DNA of 55,947 bases from an uncultured Oscillospiraceae bacterium (GCA_934463345.1 CAKSJL010000001.1:1-55947); one strand, 5' to 3'. Counted from the first letter of the stretch, positions 17,089 to 25,581 are shown. Numbers and translations: made by a program. The notes: generated by a model not told the origin, from the sequence alone.

Positions 17089-17150
17089 ATACACATATAA
17101 ATTATGCGTATAGTGTGAGATATCACATTATTCAGATTTTGGAGTTTATT

Positions 17151-17897
17151 ATGCAGAAAATTTTAGGGTACATGAGAAAAGCTATTCAGGAATTCGACCT
17201 TATTTCTGACGGTGACTGCATTGCTGTAGGAATCTCCGGCGGCAAGGACAGTCTTGTGTTGTTAAACGGTCTGGCGCTTTTAAGGCGCTTTATCGGCATT
17301 GATTACCGCATTGTCGGGATAACGCTTGACCCACAGTTCAATGGCATTCCCGGAAATTATTCCTCCGTTGCTGAGCTGTGTGAGAAACTTGGGATCGAAT
17401 ATCACGTCATAATGACCAGAATAGGCGAAATTGTTTTCGATGTCAGAAAAGAACAGCATCCATGCAGTCTCTGTGCCAGAATGCGAAGAGGGGCGCTTCA
17501 TGATGCTGCAAAAGAATTCGGTTGCAATAAGATCGCCCTTGGACACCACTACAATGACGCTGTTGAAACCTTCGTTATGAATCTCTTCACAGAAGGGCGC
17601 ATTGGTTGTTTTTCGCCTAAAAGTTACCTGTCACGAAAAGATCTTACTCTCATAAGACCGCTTGTCTTTGCCCCTGAAAAGGAAGTCAGAAAGGCAGCAT
17701 TGAAATCGGAGCTTAAAATTGTTAAATCAAAGTGTCCTGCGGATGGTCACACCAATCGTGAACGAATGAAAACATTTCTTGCAGAAATGGAAAGAAAGGA
17801 TAACGGCTTTACAGACCGTCTTTTCGGAGCAATGAGGAGAGCAAATGTCGACGGCTGGGGCGGAGTAAATTACGTTCCGAAACCAAAAGAGGACTAA
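17151..17897 (+). CDS. TtcA-like tRNA thiolation protein (PP-loop ATPase)
   Basis: 248 residues from the ATG at 17151, which has GGAG 6 bases upstream (the open frame continues to 17115 without an RBS). GISGGKDSLVLL (about 27-38) is the PP-loop, HPCSLCARMRRGAL carries the CxxC pair, GHHYNDAVETF is the second active-site block, and a third Cys occurs in KSKCPADGHTNRERM. This is the TtcA/Ncs6 family, whose best-known member makes 2-thiocytidine-32 in tRNA using a [4Fe-4S] cluster. Other members of the family act on other positions. It is a single-gene unit with its own promoter and terminator. Confidence 0.85.
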   Translation: MQKILGYMRKAIQEFDLISDGDCIAVGISGGKDSLVLLNGLALLRRFIGIDYRIVGITLDPQFNGIPGNYSSVAELCEKLGIEYHVIMTRIGEIVFDVRKEQHPCSLCARMRRGALHDAAKEFGCNKIALGHHYNDAVETFVMNLFTEGRIGCFSPKSYLSRKDLTLIRPLVFAPEKEVRKAALKSELKIVKSKCPADGHTNRERMKTFLAEMERKDNGFTDRLFGAMRRANVDGWGGVNYVPKPKED

Positions 17898-17902
17898 ATA
17901 AC

Positions 17903-17938
17903 AAAAAGAACGCCTTTTAATGAGACGTTCTTTTTTTA
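17903..17938 (+). terminator. Terminator of the ttcA-like gene
   Basis: AGAACG (17907-17912) and CGTTCT (17926-17931) pair and are followed by a run of seven or more T. Confidence 0.8.
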
Positions 17939-17948
17939 TCCGGAAATA

Positions 17949-17977
17949 TAAAAACTCCCCAAAAGGGGAGTTTTTAT
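17949..17977. terminator. Bidirectional terminator at the end of the scaffoldin operon
   Basis: AAAACTCCCC and GGGGAGTTTT form a perfect 10-bp stem with an AAAA loop, and both ends are A/T runs. It lies 25 bases after the anchor-protein stop on the minus strand. Confidence 0.92.
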
Positions 17978-18002
17978 TAAAAATTAAGGACTAACTATTT
18001 AA

Positions 18003-18698
18003 TTAGTGCTTCTTCTTAAGAACAACTGCTGTTGCACCAGCTGTAACAAGACCTGCTACTGCTACTGCTACGCCTGCTGTACCTGTCTTAGGTGAACCAG
18101 TTGAAGCTGGCTTAGCTGTTGTCTTAGGAGCTGCTGTTGTAACTACAGGAGCAGCTGTAGGAGCGTCTGTTGGAGCATCTGTAGGAGCGTCTGTAGGCTC
18201 TTCAGTTGGTTCTTCTGTAGGCTCTTCTGTTGGGTTAGCAACTGTGATTGTACCAGCGATAAGGTCTGGATTCTCAACGAACTCGCCATCGTTATCGAAC
18301 TGGTCAACGCCAACTGTGATGTCATATACTGTGCCATCTTCAGCATCTTCTGGAACTGTAAATGTCATTGATGTGAAGTCTGTAGAAAGACCAGCTGGAG
18401 CTACGAATGTAGCAGCTACTGTAGCTGTACCGTCGCCATTGCTTGTTGCATCCTGAGCAGCCATGTTGCCAGGAAGAACATTTGAAGCTTCAAGAGCCTC
18501 TGGATATGTGATAGAAACAACACAGCCCATTGATGTACCGCAATCAACGAGTGAAACTGGAAGTGTAACTGTTTCACCAGCTGCTGCTGTTGCGCTACCT
18601 ACCTGGATACCTGCTGCACTTGCAGACATCATTGATGCTGCGCCAAGTACTGCCATAGAAGCGAGTACTGCGATTGACTTTGAAAATACATTCTTCAT
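18003..18698 (-). CDS. Single-cohesin cell-wall-anchored scaffoldin
   Basis: 231 residues. A signal peptide covers about 1-29 (ending SASAA). Residues 30-155 form one cohesin-like beta-sandwich, starting IQVGSATAAAGETVTLPVSL and ending AGTITVA. Residues 156-201 are a Pro/Thr/Glu linker with repeated TEEP and TDAP units. The C-terminus has SPKTG (202-206), a hydrophobic segment and KKKH, the layout of a sortase substrate with an LPXTG variant. It would hold one dockerin-bearing protein on the wall. It is the last gene of the scaffoldin operon and lies behind a stable hairpin (18732-18762). The dockerin of the scaffoldin upstream is the obvious partner, by inference. The cohesin is divergent, and the sortase itself is not in the window. 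Confidence 0.82.
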   Translation of the reverse strand: MKNVFSKSIAVLASMAVLGAASMMSASAAGIQVGSATAAAGETVTLPVSLVDCGTSMGCVVSITYPEALEASNVLPGNMAAQDATSNGDGTATVAATFVAPAGLSTDFTSMTFTVPEDAEDGTVYDITVGVDQFDNDGEFVENPDLIAGTITVANPTEEPTEEPTEEPTDAPTDAPTDAPTAAPVVTTAAPKTTAKPASTGSPKTGTAGVAVAVAGLVTAGATAVVLKKKH

Positions 18699-18731
18699 TT
18701 TAAATTTTTCCTTTCTTTTCTATATTTGTTA

Positions 18732-18762
18732 CACATAAGCCGGTAAAATTCCGGCCTATGTG
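18732..18762 (-). other. Intercistronic hairpin between scaffoldin and anchor genes
   Basis: CACATA and GCCGG arms pair with CCGGC and TATGTG around a 7-base loop, with one mismatch. No T-run follows on the minus strand, so it is more likely an mRNA-stabilising or processing stem than a full terminator. It lies 34 bases upstream of the anchor gene ATG. Confidence 0.6.
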
Positions 18763-18800
18763 AGAACAAAGCGAATGATATATTGACTTAAGACCTATAA

Positions 18801-21548
18801 TTAGTCCTTAATCCAATTCTGATGATCCTTGCTAACCTTATCCCAGTTTCCGCCGTTTGCCGGAAGAATGAGCTTAGCTACGTTGATAGCATCGTAAATG
18901 TTTACTACGCCGTCTTCGTTGTTATCGCCAAGGAAGTACTGGAATGTATCCTTAGGGATATTTGCAGCTGGCTTAGGAAGGATGAACTTAGCGATGATGA
19001 TAGCATCGTAGATATCAGCTGACTTGCCTGCGCTGTAGTTAGCGTCACCACGAGGTCCAATCTTAACTGGGATTGTGCCTGTGAATTCCTGTCCGTCGAT
19101 TTCTACAGTGTATTCAACTTCGTAATCGAAGTCCTTACCATTGTATACTTCACCAGGTGTTGTAGCAAAGCTGATTGTTGCGTCAGCTGTTACATCTTCA
19201 CCAGCAGCATTCTTAACAACAATACCGTCTGTGAAGAACTCAACGTTATCACTGTGGTACCACTGATCCTGGAAGTCGTCAATATCATAATCTGTTACGA
19301 TTGAGATATCACCTGTAGTAGGAACAGCTGTTGTTGTAAGTGTACCTGGAACTGGTACGATTGATGTAAGGATTACATAAGATGTTACTGGAACAATGTT
19401 AGTTACATTTTCAATAGATGTAACCTTTTCTACAGAAGTAACCTTTTCAATTGATGTAACCTTTTCAATAGAAGTGATTACGTCAATGATTGTACCTGGT
19501 ACTGGTACGATTGATGTTACTGGAACAATGTTAGTTACATTTTCAATAGATGTAACCTTTTCTACAGAAGTAACCTTTTCAATTGATGTAACCTTTTCAA
19601 TAGAAGTGATTACGTCAATGATTGTACCTGGTACTGGTACGATTGATGTTACTGGAACAATGTTAGTTACATTTTCAATAGATGTAACCTTTTCAATTGA
19701 TGTTACTGGAACAATTGATGTTACTTCAACAACCTTAATGGATGTTATTTCAATGATAGAAACGTTTGTCTGAGGTGCCTGTGTTGAACCAGCTGTTGTT
19801 GGTGCAGCAGTAGAAGCAACTGTTGTAGCAACTGTTGTTGGTGTTGGTGTAGTAGCTGCTGTTGTTGCGGCTGTAGTAGCACCTGTTGTAGCACCCTTGA
19901 TTGTGATTGAACCTGGATTTACGATTGGTTCAAGGTATGTTGTACCTTCACCGCCGTTCTTTACGTTAACAATTGGCTTAGCAGCGCCGTTTGAACCCTG
20001 GATGTCGATATCATATACATCGCCAGCCTTAGCAGCATCTGAAACCTTGAATGTAAGAACTGCGAATGGAGTTGATGGGTCATTTGTGATAGGTGTAGAA
20101 GCTGAGCTTACGATGTAAACGCCTTCTTTTACATTGATTGTTGCCTTAGCAGCAAAGCCCTTGCCCATCTTCATGCTTGTGAGTTCGAGCATTGACTTGT
20201 CGTAAATTGCTCTTGCCTCGAAGCCTCTGATTGTAAAGCCATCAGTATCAGCATACATATTAACTGTTACTGTTTCGCCTGGCTCTGCTTCAACCTTGTC
20301 AGCCCAGATCTTAGCTGTGCCTTCATATGTCTTGTTGCCGCTTGTAGAAGTTGTAGGAGCCTGTGTAGGAGCAGCTGTTGTTGCGCCTGTTGTAGCACCC
20401 TTGATTGTAATTGAACCAGCATCTACAATTGGTTTGAGGTATGTTGTACCTTCGCCGCCGTTCTTTACGTTAACAATTGGCTTAGCAGCGCCGTTTGAAC
20501 CCTGGATGTCGATATCATATACATCGCCAGCCTTAGCAGCATCTGAAACCTTGAATGTAAGAACTGCGAATGGAGTTGATGGGTCATTTGTGATAGGTGT
20601 AGAAGCTGAGCTTACGATGTAAACGCCTTCTTTTACATTGATTGTTGCCTTAGCAACAAATCCCTTACCCATCTTCATGCTTGTGAGTTCGAGCATTGAC
20701 TTGTCATAAATTGCTCTTGCTTCAAAGCCTCTGATCTTTTTGTCATGTGTATCAGCATACATATTAACTGTTACTGTTTCGCCTGGTTCTGCTTCAACCT
20801 TGTCAGCCCAGATATCAGCGTCGCCTTCATATTCCTTGTTGTCCTCTGTTGGCTGTGTTGTTGGTGCAGCTGTAGGAGCAACAGTTGTTGGTGCAGCTGT
20901 AGGATCAACTGAATCACCAAGTGTAATTGTAGCAATTGTTGAATTGCTTCTTACGCTCTTGCCATACTGAACAAGTGTTGTACCACCTACACCTGAAGTT
21001 ACTGCGAATGAGCTGTCGAAATCTACTGTGTACTTGCCAGCAGCCATGCTTGGGTCAAAAGAAACATCGAATGTTACAATTGACTTTGAAAGATCCTTCT
21101 TTACAAATGGTGAGAGACCATCATTCTGAATAAAGAAGCCTGTCTGAGACTGTGGCTTTGATGTGTCAGCCGGGTCAATACCTGTCTGACCAAAGTCCAT
21201 TGTTGCCTCACCGAAACCATCTGCTACAGTCAAAGCATTATCTTCTGTAATTGTCATGTTTGTAAAGGTCATGCCGCTTGCACTACCTACAAAAGATGTC
21301 AGGAGCAATGTAACCTGCTCAGCATCATCATAGTTATCACACATAAGTGAGATTGTGGTTTTGGCATTACCAGCCTTAACTTCATCCATTGTAAAGGATG
21401 ACTTTTCAGGCTTAAGCGTCAGAGCCATTGTTGAAGTCTTTTCAATGACATCAGCCGCTGATACAGTTGTAGCAATTGCATTAGCAGCCATTGTAGCTAC
21501 CATAGCGATTGATGTTACAACTGAGAGAAATCTTCTCTTCTTCATCAA
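18801..21548 (-). CDS. Two-cohesin scaffoldin with TSIEKV-repeat stalk and C-terminal dockerin
   Basis: 915 residues. Signal peptide about 1-31. Residues 38-212 are a beta-rich module that ends like a cohesin (IATITLG) but has diverged. Cohesin A (about 243-384) and cohesin B (about 411-552) are almost identical, each with a VEAEPGETVTVNMYAD start and GSITIKG end, joined by Pro/Thr/Ala linkers. Residues about 597-735 are runs of a six-residue unit (TSIEKV, TSVEKV, TSIENV, TNIVPV) arranged in a 44-residue higher-order repeat. Residues about 745-832 form an X-like module, and 834-900 a dockerin with two repeats (GDANYSAGKSADIYDAI and GDNNEDGVVNIYDAI). It should carry two dockerin proteins and itself dock onto another cohesin, for example the wall-anchored one downstream. 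Middle gene of the operon. Confidence 0.9.
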   Translation of the reverse strand: MMKKRRFLSVVTSIAMVATMAANAIATTVSAADVIEKTSTMALTLKPEKSSFTMDEVKAGNAKTTISLMCDNYDDAEQVTLLLTSFVGSASGMTFTNMTITEDNALTVADGFGEATMDFGQTGIDPADTSKPQSQTGFFIQNDGLSPFVKKDLSKSIVTFDVSFDPSMAAGKYTVDFDSSFAVTSGVGGTTLVQYGKSVRSNSTIATITLGDSVDPTAAPTTVAPTAAPTTQPTEDNKEYEGDADIWADKVEAEPGETVTVNMYADTHDKKIRGFEARAIYDKSMLELTSMKMGKGFVAKATINVKEGVYIVSSASTPITNDPSTPFAVLTFKVSDAAKAGDVYDIDIQGSNGAAKPIVNVKNGGEGTTYLKPIVDAGSITIKGATTGATTAAPTQAPTTSTSGNKTYEGTAKIWADKVEAEPGETVTVNMYADTDGFTIRGFEARAIYDKSMLELTSMKMGKGFAAKATINVKEGVYIVSSASTPITNDPSTPFAVLTFKVSDAAKAGDVYDIDIQGSNGAAKPIVNVKNGGEGTTYLEPIVNPGSITIKGATTGATTAATTAATTPTPTTVATTVASTAAPTTAGSTQAPQTNVSIIEITSIKVVEVTSIVPVTSIEKVTSIENVTNIVPVTSIVPVPGTIIDVITSIEKVTSIEKVTSVEKVTSIENVTNIVPVTSIVPVPGTIIDVITSIEKVTSIEKVTSVEKVTSIENVTNIVPVTSYVILTSIVPVPGTLTTTAVPTTGDISIVTDYDIDDFQDQWYHSDNVEFFTDGIVVKNAAGEDVTADATISFATTPGEVYNGKDFDYEVEYTVEIDGQEFTGTIPVKIGPRGDANYSAGKSADIYDAIIIAKFILPKPAANIPKDTFQYFLGDNNEDGVVNIYDAINVAKLILPANGGNWDKVSKDHQNWIKD
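19381..19694 (-). repeat. 132-bp tandem repeat inside the scaffoldin stalk
   Basis: Copies begin at 19381, 19513 and 19645, exactly 132 bases (44 codons) apart, with the third cut short after about 50 bases. The two full copies are virtually identical in DNA, so the array is young or kept uniform by recombination. It encodes the TSIEKV-type units. Confidence 0.95.
19891..20815 (-). repeat. Duplicated cohesin module (504-bp period)
   Basis: The DNA from 19891 to about 20310 recurs from 20395 to about 20815 with an offset of 504 bases (168 codons) and few differences, mostly silent. This is a recent in-frame duplication of one cohesin plus linker. Confidence 0.92.
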
Positions 21549-21561
21549 TATTTTTCCTTTC

Positions 21562-21578
21562 TGTCTGTCATGCAGACA
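21562..21578 (-). other. Small hairpin in the leader of the two-cohesin scaffoldin gene
   Basis: TGTCTG and CAGACA (6-bp perfect stem, 5-base loop) lie just upstream of the AAAGGA ribosome binding site. It could tune translation; no switch is evident. Confidence 0.4.
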
Positions 21579-21638
21579 TTTATTTTTTTCTGCGGATCCC
21601 CCGCTATTTTAAGCTTTTCAGCCTAAATTCTTTATCCT

Positions 21639-22490
21639 TTACTTTCCGAGTTCGTCAATGCTGATTACCATTGCCGCATAGTTCATGATAATCGCACTGT
21701 CTGAAGAATTAATTACATTATCTCTTACGCAGTCTGCATTAGCCTTGCCCTCAGCTGTGATAGGGTTTGACTCCTGATTCAGAAGGTACATGTTAAGTGC
21801 AACAACGTCACCAATGTTTACATCGCCGTCAACATTAACGTCGCCGTACTTTGTGCCGTCAGGAATATCCTCTGTCTCAACCGGACCTGTCGGGTCTGTA
21901 GAATCACCTGTTATATGAACGTTGCCATCTGTAAATACCGGTGTATAAACAGTTGTTGCTTCGTCCTCAGCCATATAGCCGAATACAACAGTTGTGTTTG
22001 TTGTGGTAGAGCCTGGTGTTGCTGCTCTGTCAATCGGTACAACCTTGAATGCTGCGTCAGCACCTGCTGTTGCGTCATCCTTTACAGTACCTGTGATTGT
22101 AAGGAATGTACCTGAACCATTCAGGAAGTATGCAGAATCAGTTGTTCCTATTGCATACATAACGCTTACAGCATCAGTTCCGATATTAACCTCAAGCGGT
22201 TCCGGAAGTGATCCTTCCACTGATGATACATCCTTTGCGAGTGAGCCAAGTTCAACTTTATCAACCGTAACCAGTGATGAATCATATGAAATACCGAAAT
22301 CACAGGCATTGATTCCTGTGCTTGGGATATTTGCAAGATCCATGGTAAGTTCAAAGCTTTCGCCGGCTGCTGCCTCTGCTTCACTGATGCTTACGCTGAA
22401 ATCTTCGGCAGCTGATACGACTGCAGAAACTGAAACTGCTGTAAGTGTTACAGCGGCTACAAGACCTGCAATCATTCTTTTTGTTCTCAT
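21639..22490 (-). CDS. Cohesin-dockerin adaptor protein
   Basis: 283 residues. Signal peptide about 1-27. Residues 30-195 form a cohesin (FSVSISEAEAAAGESFELTM start, SYDSSLVTVDKVELG core, GNVHITG end). After a short linker, residues 214-278 form a dockerin. Its first repeat (GDVNVDGDVNIGDVVALNMY) has a good calcium loop; the second (NADCVRDNVINSSDSAIIMN) is degenerate in the loop. The protein can both receive a dockerin and plug into a cohesin, so it is an adaptor that extends or re-specifies the complex. First gene of the operon, about 110 bases after the promoter at 22610-22638, with a GGAGGA site. It resembles small adaptor scaffoldins of ruminococci. Confidence 0.88.
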   Translation of the reverse strand: MRTKRMIAGLVAAVTLTAVSVSAVVSAAEDFSVSISEAEAAAGESFELTMDLANIPSTGINACDFGISYDSSLVTVDKVELGSLAKDVSSVEGSLPEPLEVNIGTDAVSVMYAIGTTDSAYFLNGSGTFLTITGTVKDDATAGADAAFKVVPIDRAATPGSTTTNTTVVFGYMAEDEATTVYTPVFTDGNVHITGDSTDPTGPVETEDIPDGTKYGDVNVDGDVNIGDVVALNMYLLNQESNPITAEGKANADCVRDNVINSSDSAIIMNYAAMVISIDELGK

Positions 22491-22609
22491 TTGCGTTTTC
22501 CTCCTTTTCTAAATAAGCATTTTTTCTATAACAAGGGATCAATTCTGCGCATACCCTTTATTATATTCAACGCTGTGAACTTAAACGATTATAATTTATT
22601 CACATTATA

Positions 22610-22638
22610 ATTATAATTTAAACTCACATTAAAGTCAA
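22610..22638 (-). promoter_or_regulatory. Sigma-A promoter of the scaffoldin operon
   Basis: On the minus strand TTGACT (22633-22638), 17 bases, TATAAT (22610-22615). Leader of about 110 bases. A second TATAAT-like box nearby (about 22589) may allow a shifted start. Confidence 0.85.
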
Positions 22639-23010
22639 TAGGTTGTATCACTTTTTGTATGGTTTTATAAAATAAAACTTATGGAATTGTTGAATATAAT
22701 GAATAAAAAATTAGTTTCAGCCGTTTTTACAATATAAACAATATTCTTTCAACAAGCTGTATCAAAATATCGCAATTATTCCAAGCGTACAACATTACTT
22801 ATTATAGACTAACCTAAGCGGAAAGTCAAGAGGAAATTCTGCAAATAATAAAATTATTTGAACTTAGCTTTTGTATCATTATACACCAAAAATCATTAAC
22901 TGTAAAGCTTTTTATTGCCTGACAACTCATGTTTGTTTAGTTTTGATAAATCATAACTTTAGCAAATTGAATTTTTTTGTATGTTACCACAGCTTAATTG
23001 CTCTGTCAGT
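22639..23010. other. Intergenic AT-rich region between scaffoldin and gerA operons
   Basis: About 370 bases of AT-rich sequence without an open frame of note. I see no terminator, repeat or RNA motif in it. Confidence 0.6.
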
Positions 23011-23040
23011 GAATTATTTCCGCTTTTACTGTCAATAATA
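23011..23040 (+). promoter_or_regulatory. Candidate forespore-type (sigma-G/F) promoter of gerA
   Basis: GAATT (23011) and CAATAATA (23033) are 17 bases apart, resembling the GxATx / CATnnTA pattern used by forespore sigma factors; gerA operons are forespore-expressed in Bacillus. No sigma-A match is seen in the same stretch. Weak match, low confidence. Confidence 0.35.
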
Positions 23041-23072
23041 TCACTGAATTCTGCTTTAAACGGAGGAATATC

Positions 23073-24542
23073 ATGAAACCAGTTAACCTCAAAGACATTT
23101 CAATAATACCAGATTTGTCAGAAAATCTGAAAAAAATAAAGGAAATTGCAGGGGGAAGCTCAGACCTTCTTATAAATGAAATTGAAATATGCGGCATAAA
23201 AACCGCTCTTATCTGCTGTGAGGGTATGCTTTCAACCGCAACCATAACCGAGCTTATTCTGCATCCTCTCATGACGCTCAGACTTGAAAATCCCAGTCCG
23301 GCAGCTCTTCTCACACATATTGACACAAAAATGCTGCTTTCTGTTGACCGTCCCATAGCCTATAACTATGAAGATTTTTTCCGCCTTCTGAATTCCGGAT
23401 TTGCCCTGCTGACGGCGGACGGTCAGGACAGAGTACTCGCTTTCGGAGTACAGGGCTTTGACAAGCGAGGAGTTGACGAGCCGTCCGGCGAAAACAACAT
23501 AACAGGTTCGCATGACGGTTTTATTGAAGTAGTCCGTTCAAATATGTCACTGATAAGACGGCGCATCAAATCACCTGTGCTTGTTCAGAAGCTTTTTGTC
23601 GCAGGCAGCAAAAGCCAGACTGACCTCTGCATCTGCTATATGTCAGACAGAGTTCCCCAGAAGCTGGTCGACAGAATCATGAAATCCATTGAAAGCACTG
23701 ATCTTGAATCCATTCTTTCAACAGGCTATGTAAAACCCTTTATAGAACCGGACAAGGGGCGGATTTTCAGCTCTGTCGGCAGAACGGAGCGTCCGGACGT
23801 TCTATGCTCAAAGCTTATAGAAGGACGTGTCGCAGTACTCGTTGATGGCAATCCATTTGCTCTAATTGTTCCAAAGCTCTGGACAGATGATTTCCAGACA
23901 GTGGACGATTACAATTTCAAGCCGTACTACGCAACCTTTATAAGATGGCTGAAATATGCCGCATTTATAATTTCAATACTTCTTCCGTCACTTTATGCGG
24001 CAATAGCCATGCATCATCCGGAGCTTTTAAACAGTACGCTTCTGCTGATACTTGCGCAGTCCGAGCAAAATGCGCCGTTTTCAATAATTGCAGAATCCGT
24101 CGGGGTTATGCTCATGTACGAAGTCATAAAAGAAGCGGGACTGCGGCTTCCGAAAGCTGTCGGAGGGGCTGTCAGCATAGTCGCCGGACTTATAATAGGA
24201 GATGCTGCGGTAAGTTCCGGACTAATAAGCACTCCTCTTCTGACAGTTGCCGCACTTTCAATAATAAGCGGTTTTGTAATCCCTGAACTTTCTCCGGCAA
24301 TAACTGTTCTGCGAATACTTTTCATTATCTGCGGCGGAATCTGGGGGATTTTTGGCATAAGTCTGCTTGGAGCAGCCGTCATTTTCAACATGTGTGCAAC
24401 TGAGGATTTTGGTTTTCCGTATACTGCTCCGATATCTCCGTTCAAGGCAAAAACTATGGGCGATATTGCTGTACGGCAGAGCTTCAGGAAAATGCAGAAC
24501 AATAACTTTACTGTGGAGGAGCTTCATGAACAGGATTTCTAA
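23073..24542 (+). CDS. gerAA: Spore germinant receptor subunit A
   Basis: 489 residues. A large N-terminal cytoplasmic part (about 1-285) is followed by about five membrane segments (from YAAFIISILLPSLYAAIAM onward) and a short tail. The FVAGSKSQTDLCICYMSDRV stretch and the SPVLVQKLFV region are typical of GerA-family A subunits. With the B and C subunits it forms an inner spore membrane receptor/channel that responds to nutrients. RBS is GGAGGA. It overlaps the B subunit gene by 17 bases. Germinant not predictable. Confidence 0.94.
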   Translation: MKPVNLKDISIIPDLSENLKKIKEIAGGSSDLLINEIEICGIKTALICCEGMLSTATITELILHPLMTLRLENPSPAALLTHIDTKMLLSVDRPIAYNYEDFFRLLNSGFALLTADGQDRVLAFGVQGFDKRGVDEPSGENNITGSHDGFIEVVRSNMSLIRRRIKSPVLVQKLFVAGSKSQTDLCICYMSDRVPQKLVDRIMKSIESTDLESILSTGYVKPFIEPDKGRIFSSVGRTERPDVLCSKLIEGRVAVLVDGNPFALIVPKLWTDDFQTVDDYNFKPYYATFIRWLKYAAFIISILLPSLYAAIAMHHPELLNSTLLLILAQSEQNAPFSIIAESVGVMLMYEVIKEAGLRLPKAVGGAVSIVAGLIIGDAAVSSGLISTPLLTVAALSIISGFVIPELSPAITVLRILFIICGGIWGIFGISLLGAAVIFNMCATEDFGFPYTAPISPFKAKTMGDIAVRQSFRKMQNNNFTVEELHEQDF

Positions 24543-25581
24543 TTTACAGCTTTTTTCAATTCTCATAAGCGTAAAAGCATTCAGCCTGATCTGCTCCGGA
24601 ATTACAGCTGATGCCGGACAGATGGCAGGAGCAGCTATAGCAATTGTGCTGCAATTTATTCTTGCTCTGCCTATGCTTTCACTTTACAGCAAAAACGGAT
24701 TTGACCAAAAAAAAGAAATGCTGTTTGGCAGGCTCGGAATGACATTTTATGCACTCTTCTTTATTATGTGGGGCGCTGTTTCATTCAACAGGCTCTGGGG
24801 AGTAAGCAAAAGTGTTTATTTTCCTGTCGAAAGCAGCCTTATGTGCTCGGTTATAATCGCAGCAGTCTGTCTTTACTGCTCTTCACTCGGCTTTAACGCT
24901 CTTTCACGTTCTTCCCTTATCATGGCAGGAATATTTATTTTCAGCGTTGGTGTACTGATTCTCGGCGCATATTCCAAAGCTGATACTGCAAATTACGTTC
25001 CGTCAGCTGCTGTCAGAACCGTTCTGGAAAATGCAGTTTCCTATTTCTGCTCTTCCGGAGAACCTGTAATGCTGTTTATTTTGCTCAACAGCTCACGCAG
25101 TGACCGTTCAAAAGGAGTAACAGCATTTTTTGCAGGTGCTCTTATACTGACGGAACTTATATATTTAATAGAAATAACTGTTCTGGGAAAAATAATCAAC
25201 ATTTCCGATTTCCCATTTTTTACAGCCGGCGCATTTTCTCAGCCGTTCAGCATACAGCGTGCAGATTCCCTGTACATGATAACCTTTACGCTTCTCTGCG
25301 TTATGACAGTAACCCTCCAGCTTATACTTGCGGCCATGCTTGTAAAAGAGATAATTCCCGAACTTAAATACAACACTCTTTTATCTGTAATTCTAATGCT
25401 TTCAATTTCAGCGTTTTTAAATTATTCCGGAATAAACATTTTTCCGCTTATTGGAATACTGATCATCATACTTTCAGCCGTTATACCAGTTATAATGCTA
25501 ATAAGGAGGATTTACAATGAAAAAAAGACTTGCGGCGGCAATAATGACGCTTCTGCTGTGCGGATGCAGTCACAAAACTGA
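24526..25581 (+). CDS. gerAB: Spore germinant receptor subunit B (amino-acid permease-like)
   Basis: About 351 residues, ten hydrophobic segments of the APC-superfamily spore permease type (GerAB/YndE). The start is the ATG at 24526 with GTGGAGGAG just upstream; the open frame runs back into gerAA and that part is not coding. It binds the germinant in the receptor. Its end overlaps gerAC by 65 bases, an unusually long but consistent overlap: the C-terminal cytoplasmic tail is encoded over the gerAC signal sequence. Confidence 0.92.
   Translation: MNRISNLQLFSILISVKAFSLICSGITADAGQMAGAAIAIVLQFILALPMLSLYSKNGFDQKKEMLFGRLGMTFYALFFIMWGAVSFNRLWGVSKSVYFPVESSLMCSVIIAAVCLYCSSLGFNALSRSSLIMAGIFIFSVGVLILGAYSKADTANYVPSAAVRTVLENAVSYFCSSGEPVMLFILLNSSRSDRSKGVTAFFAGALILTELIYLIEITVLGKIINISDFPFFTAGAFSQPFSIQRADSLYMITFTLLCVMTVTLQLILAAMLVKEIIPELKYNTLLSVILMLSISAFLNYSGINIFPLIGILIIILSAVIPVIMLIRRIYNEKKTCGGNNDASAVRMQSQN

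Noticed and set aside
19381..19694. CRISPR-like regular repeats
   Set aside because: The units are 132 bp, contiguous, in frame and coding; there are no short repeats with unique spacers and no cas genes.
19396..19773. Plus-strand frame of 125 codons rich in TFSIDV
   Set aside because: It is the mirror image of the TSIEKV repeats of the scaffoldin on the other strand and has no RBS.
22370..22490. Transmembrane protein reading for the cohesin-dockerin gene
   Set aside because: The hydrophobic N-terminus is a cleavable signal peptide; the rest is soluble with clear cohesin and dockerin blocks.
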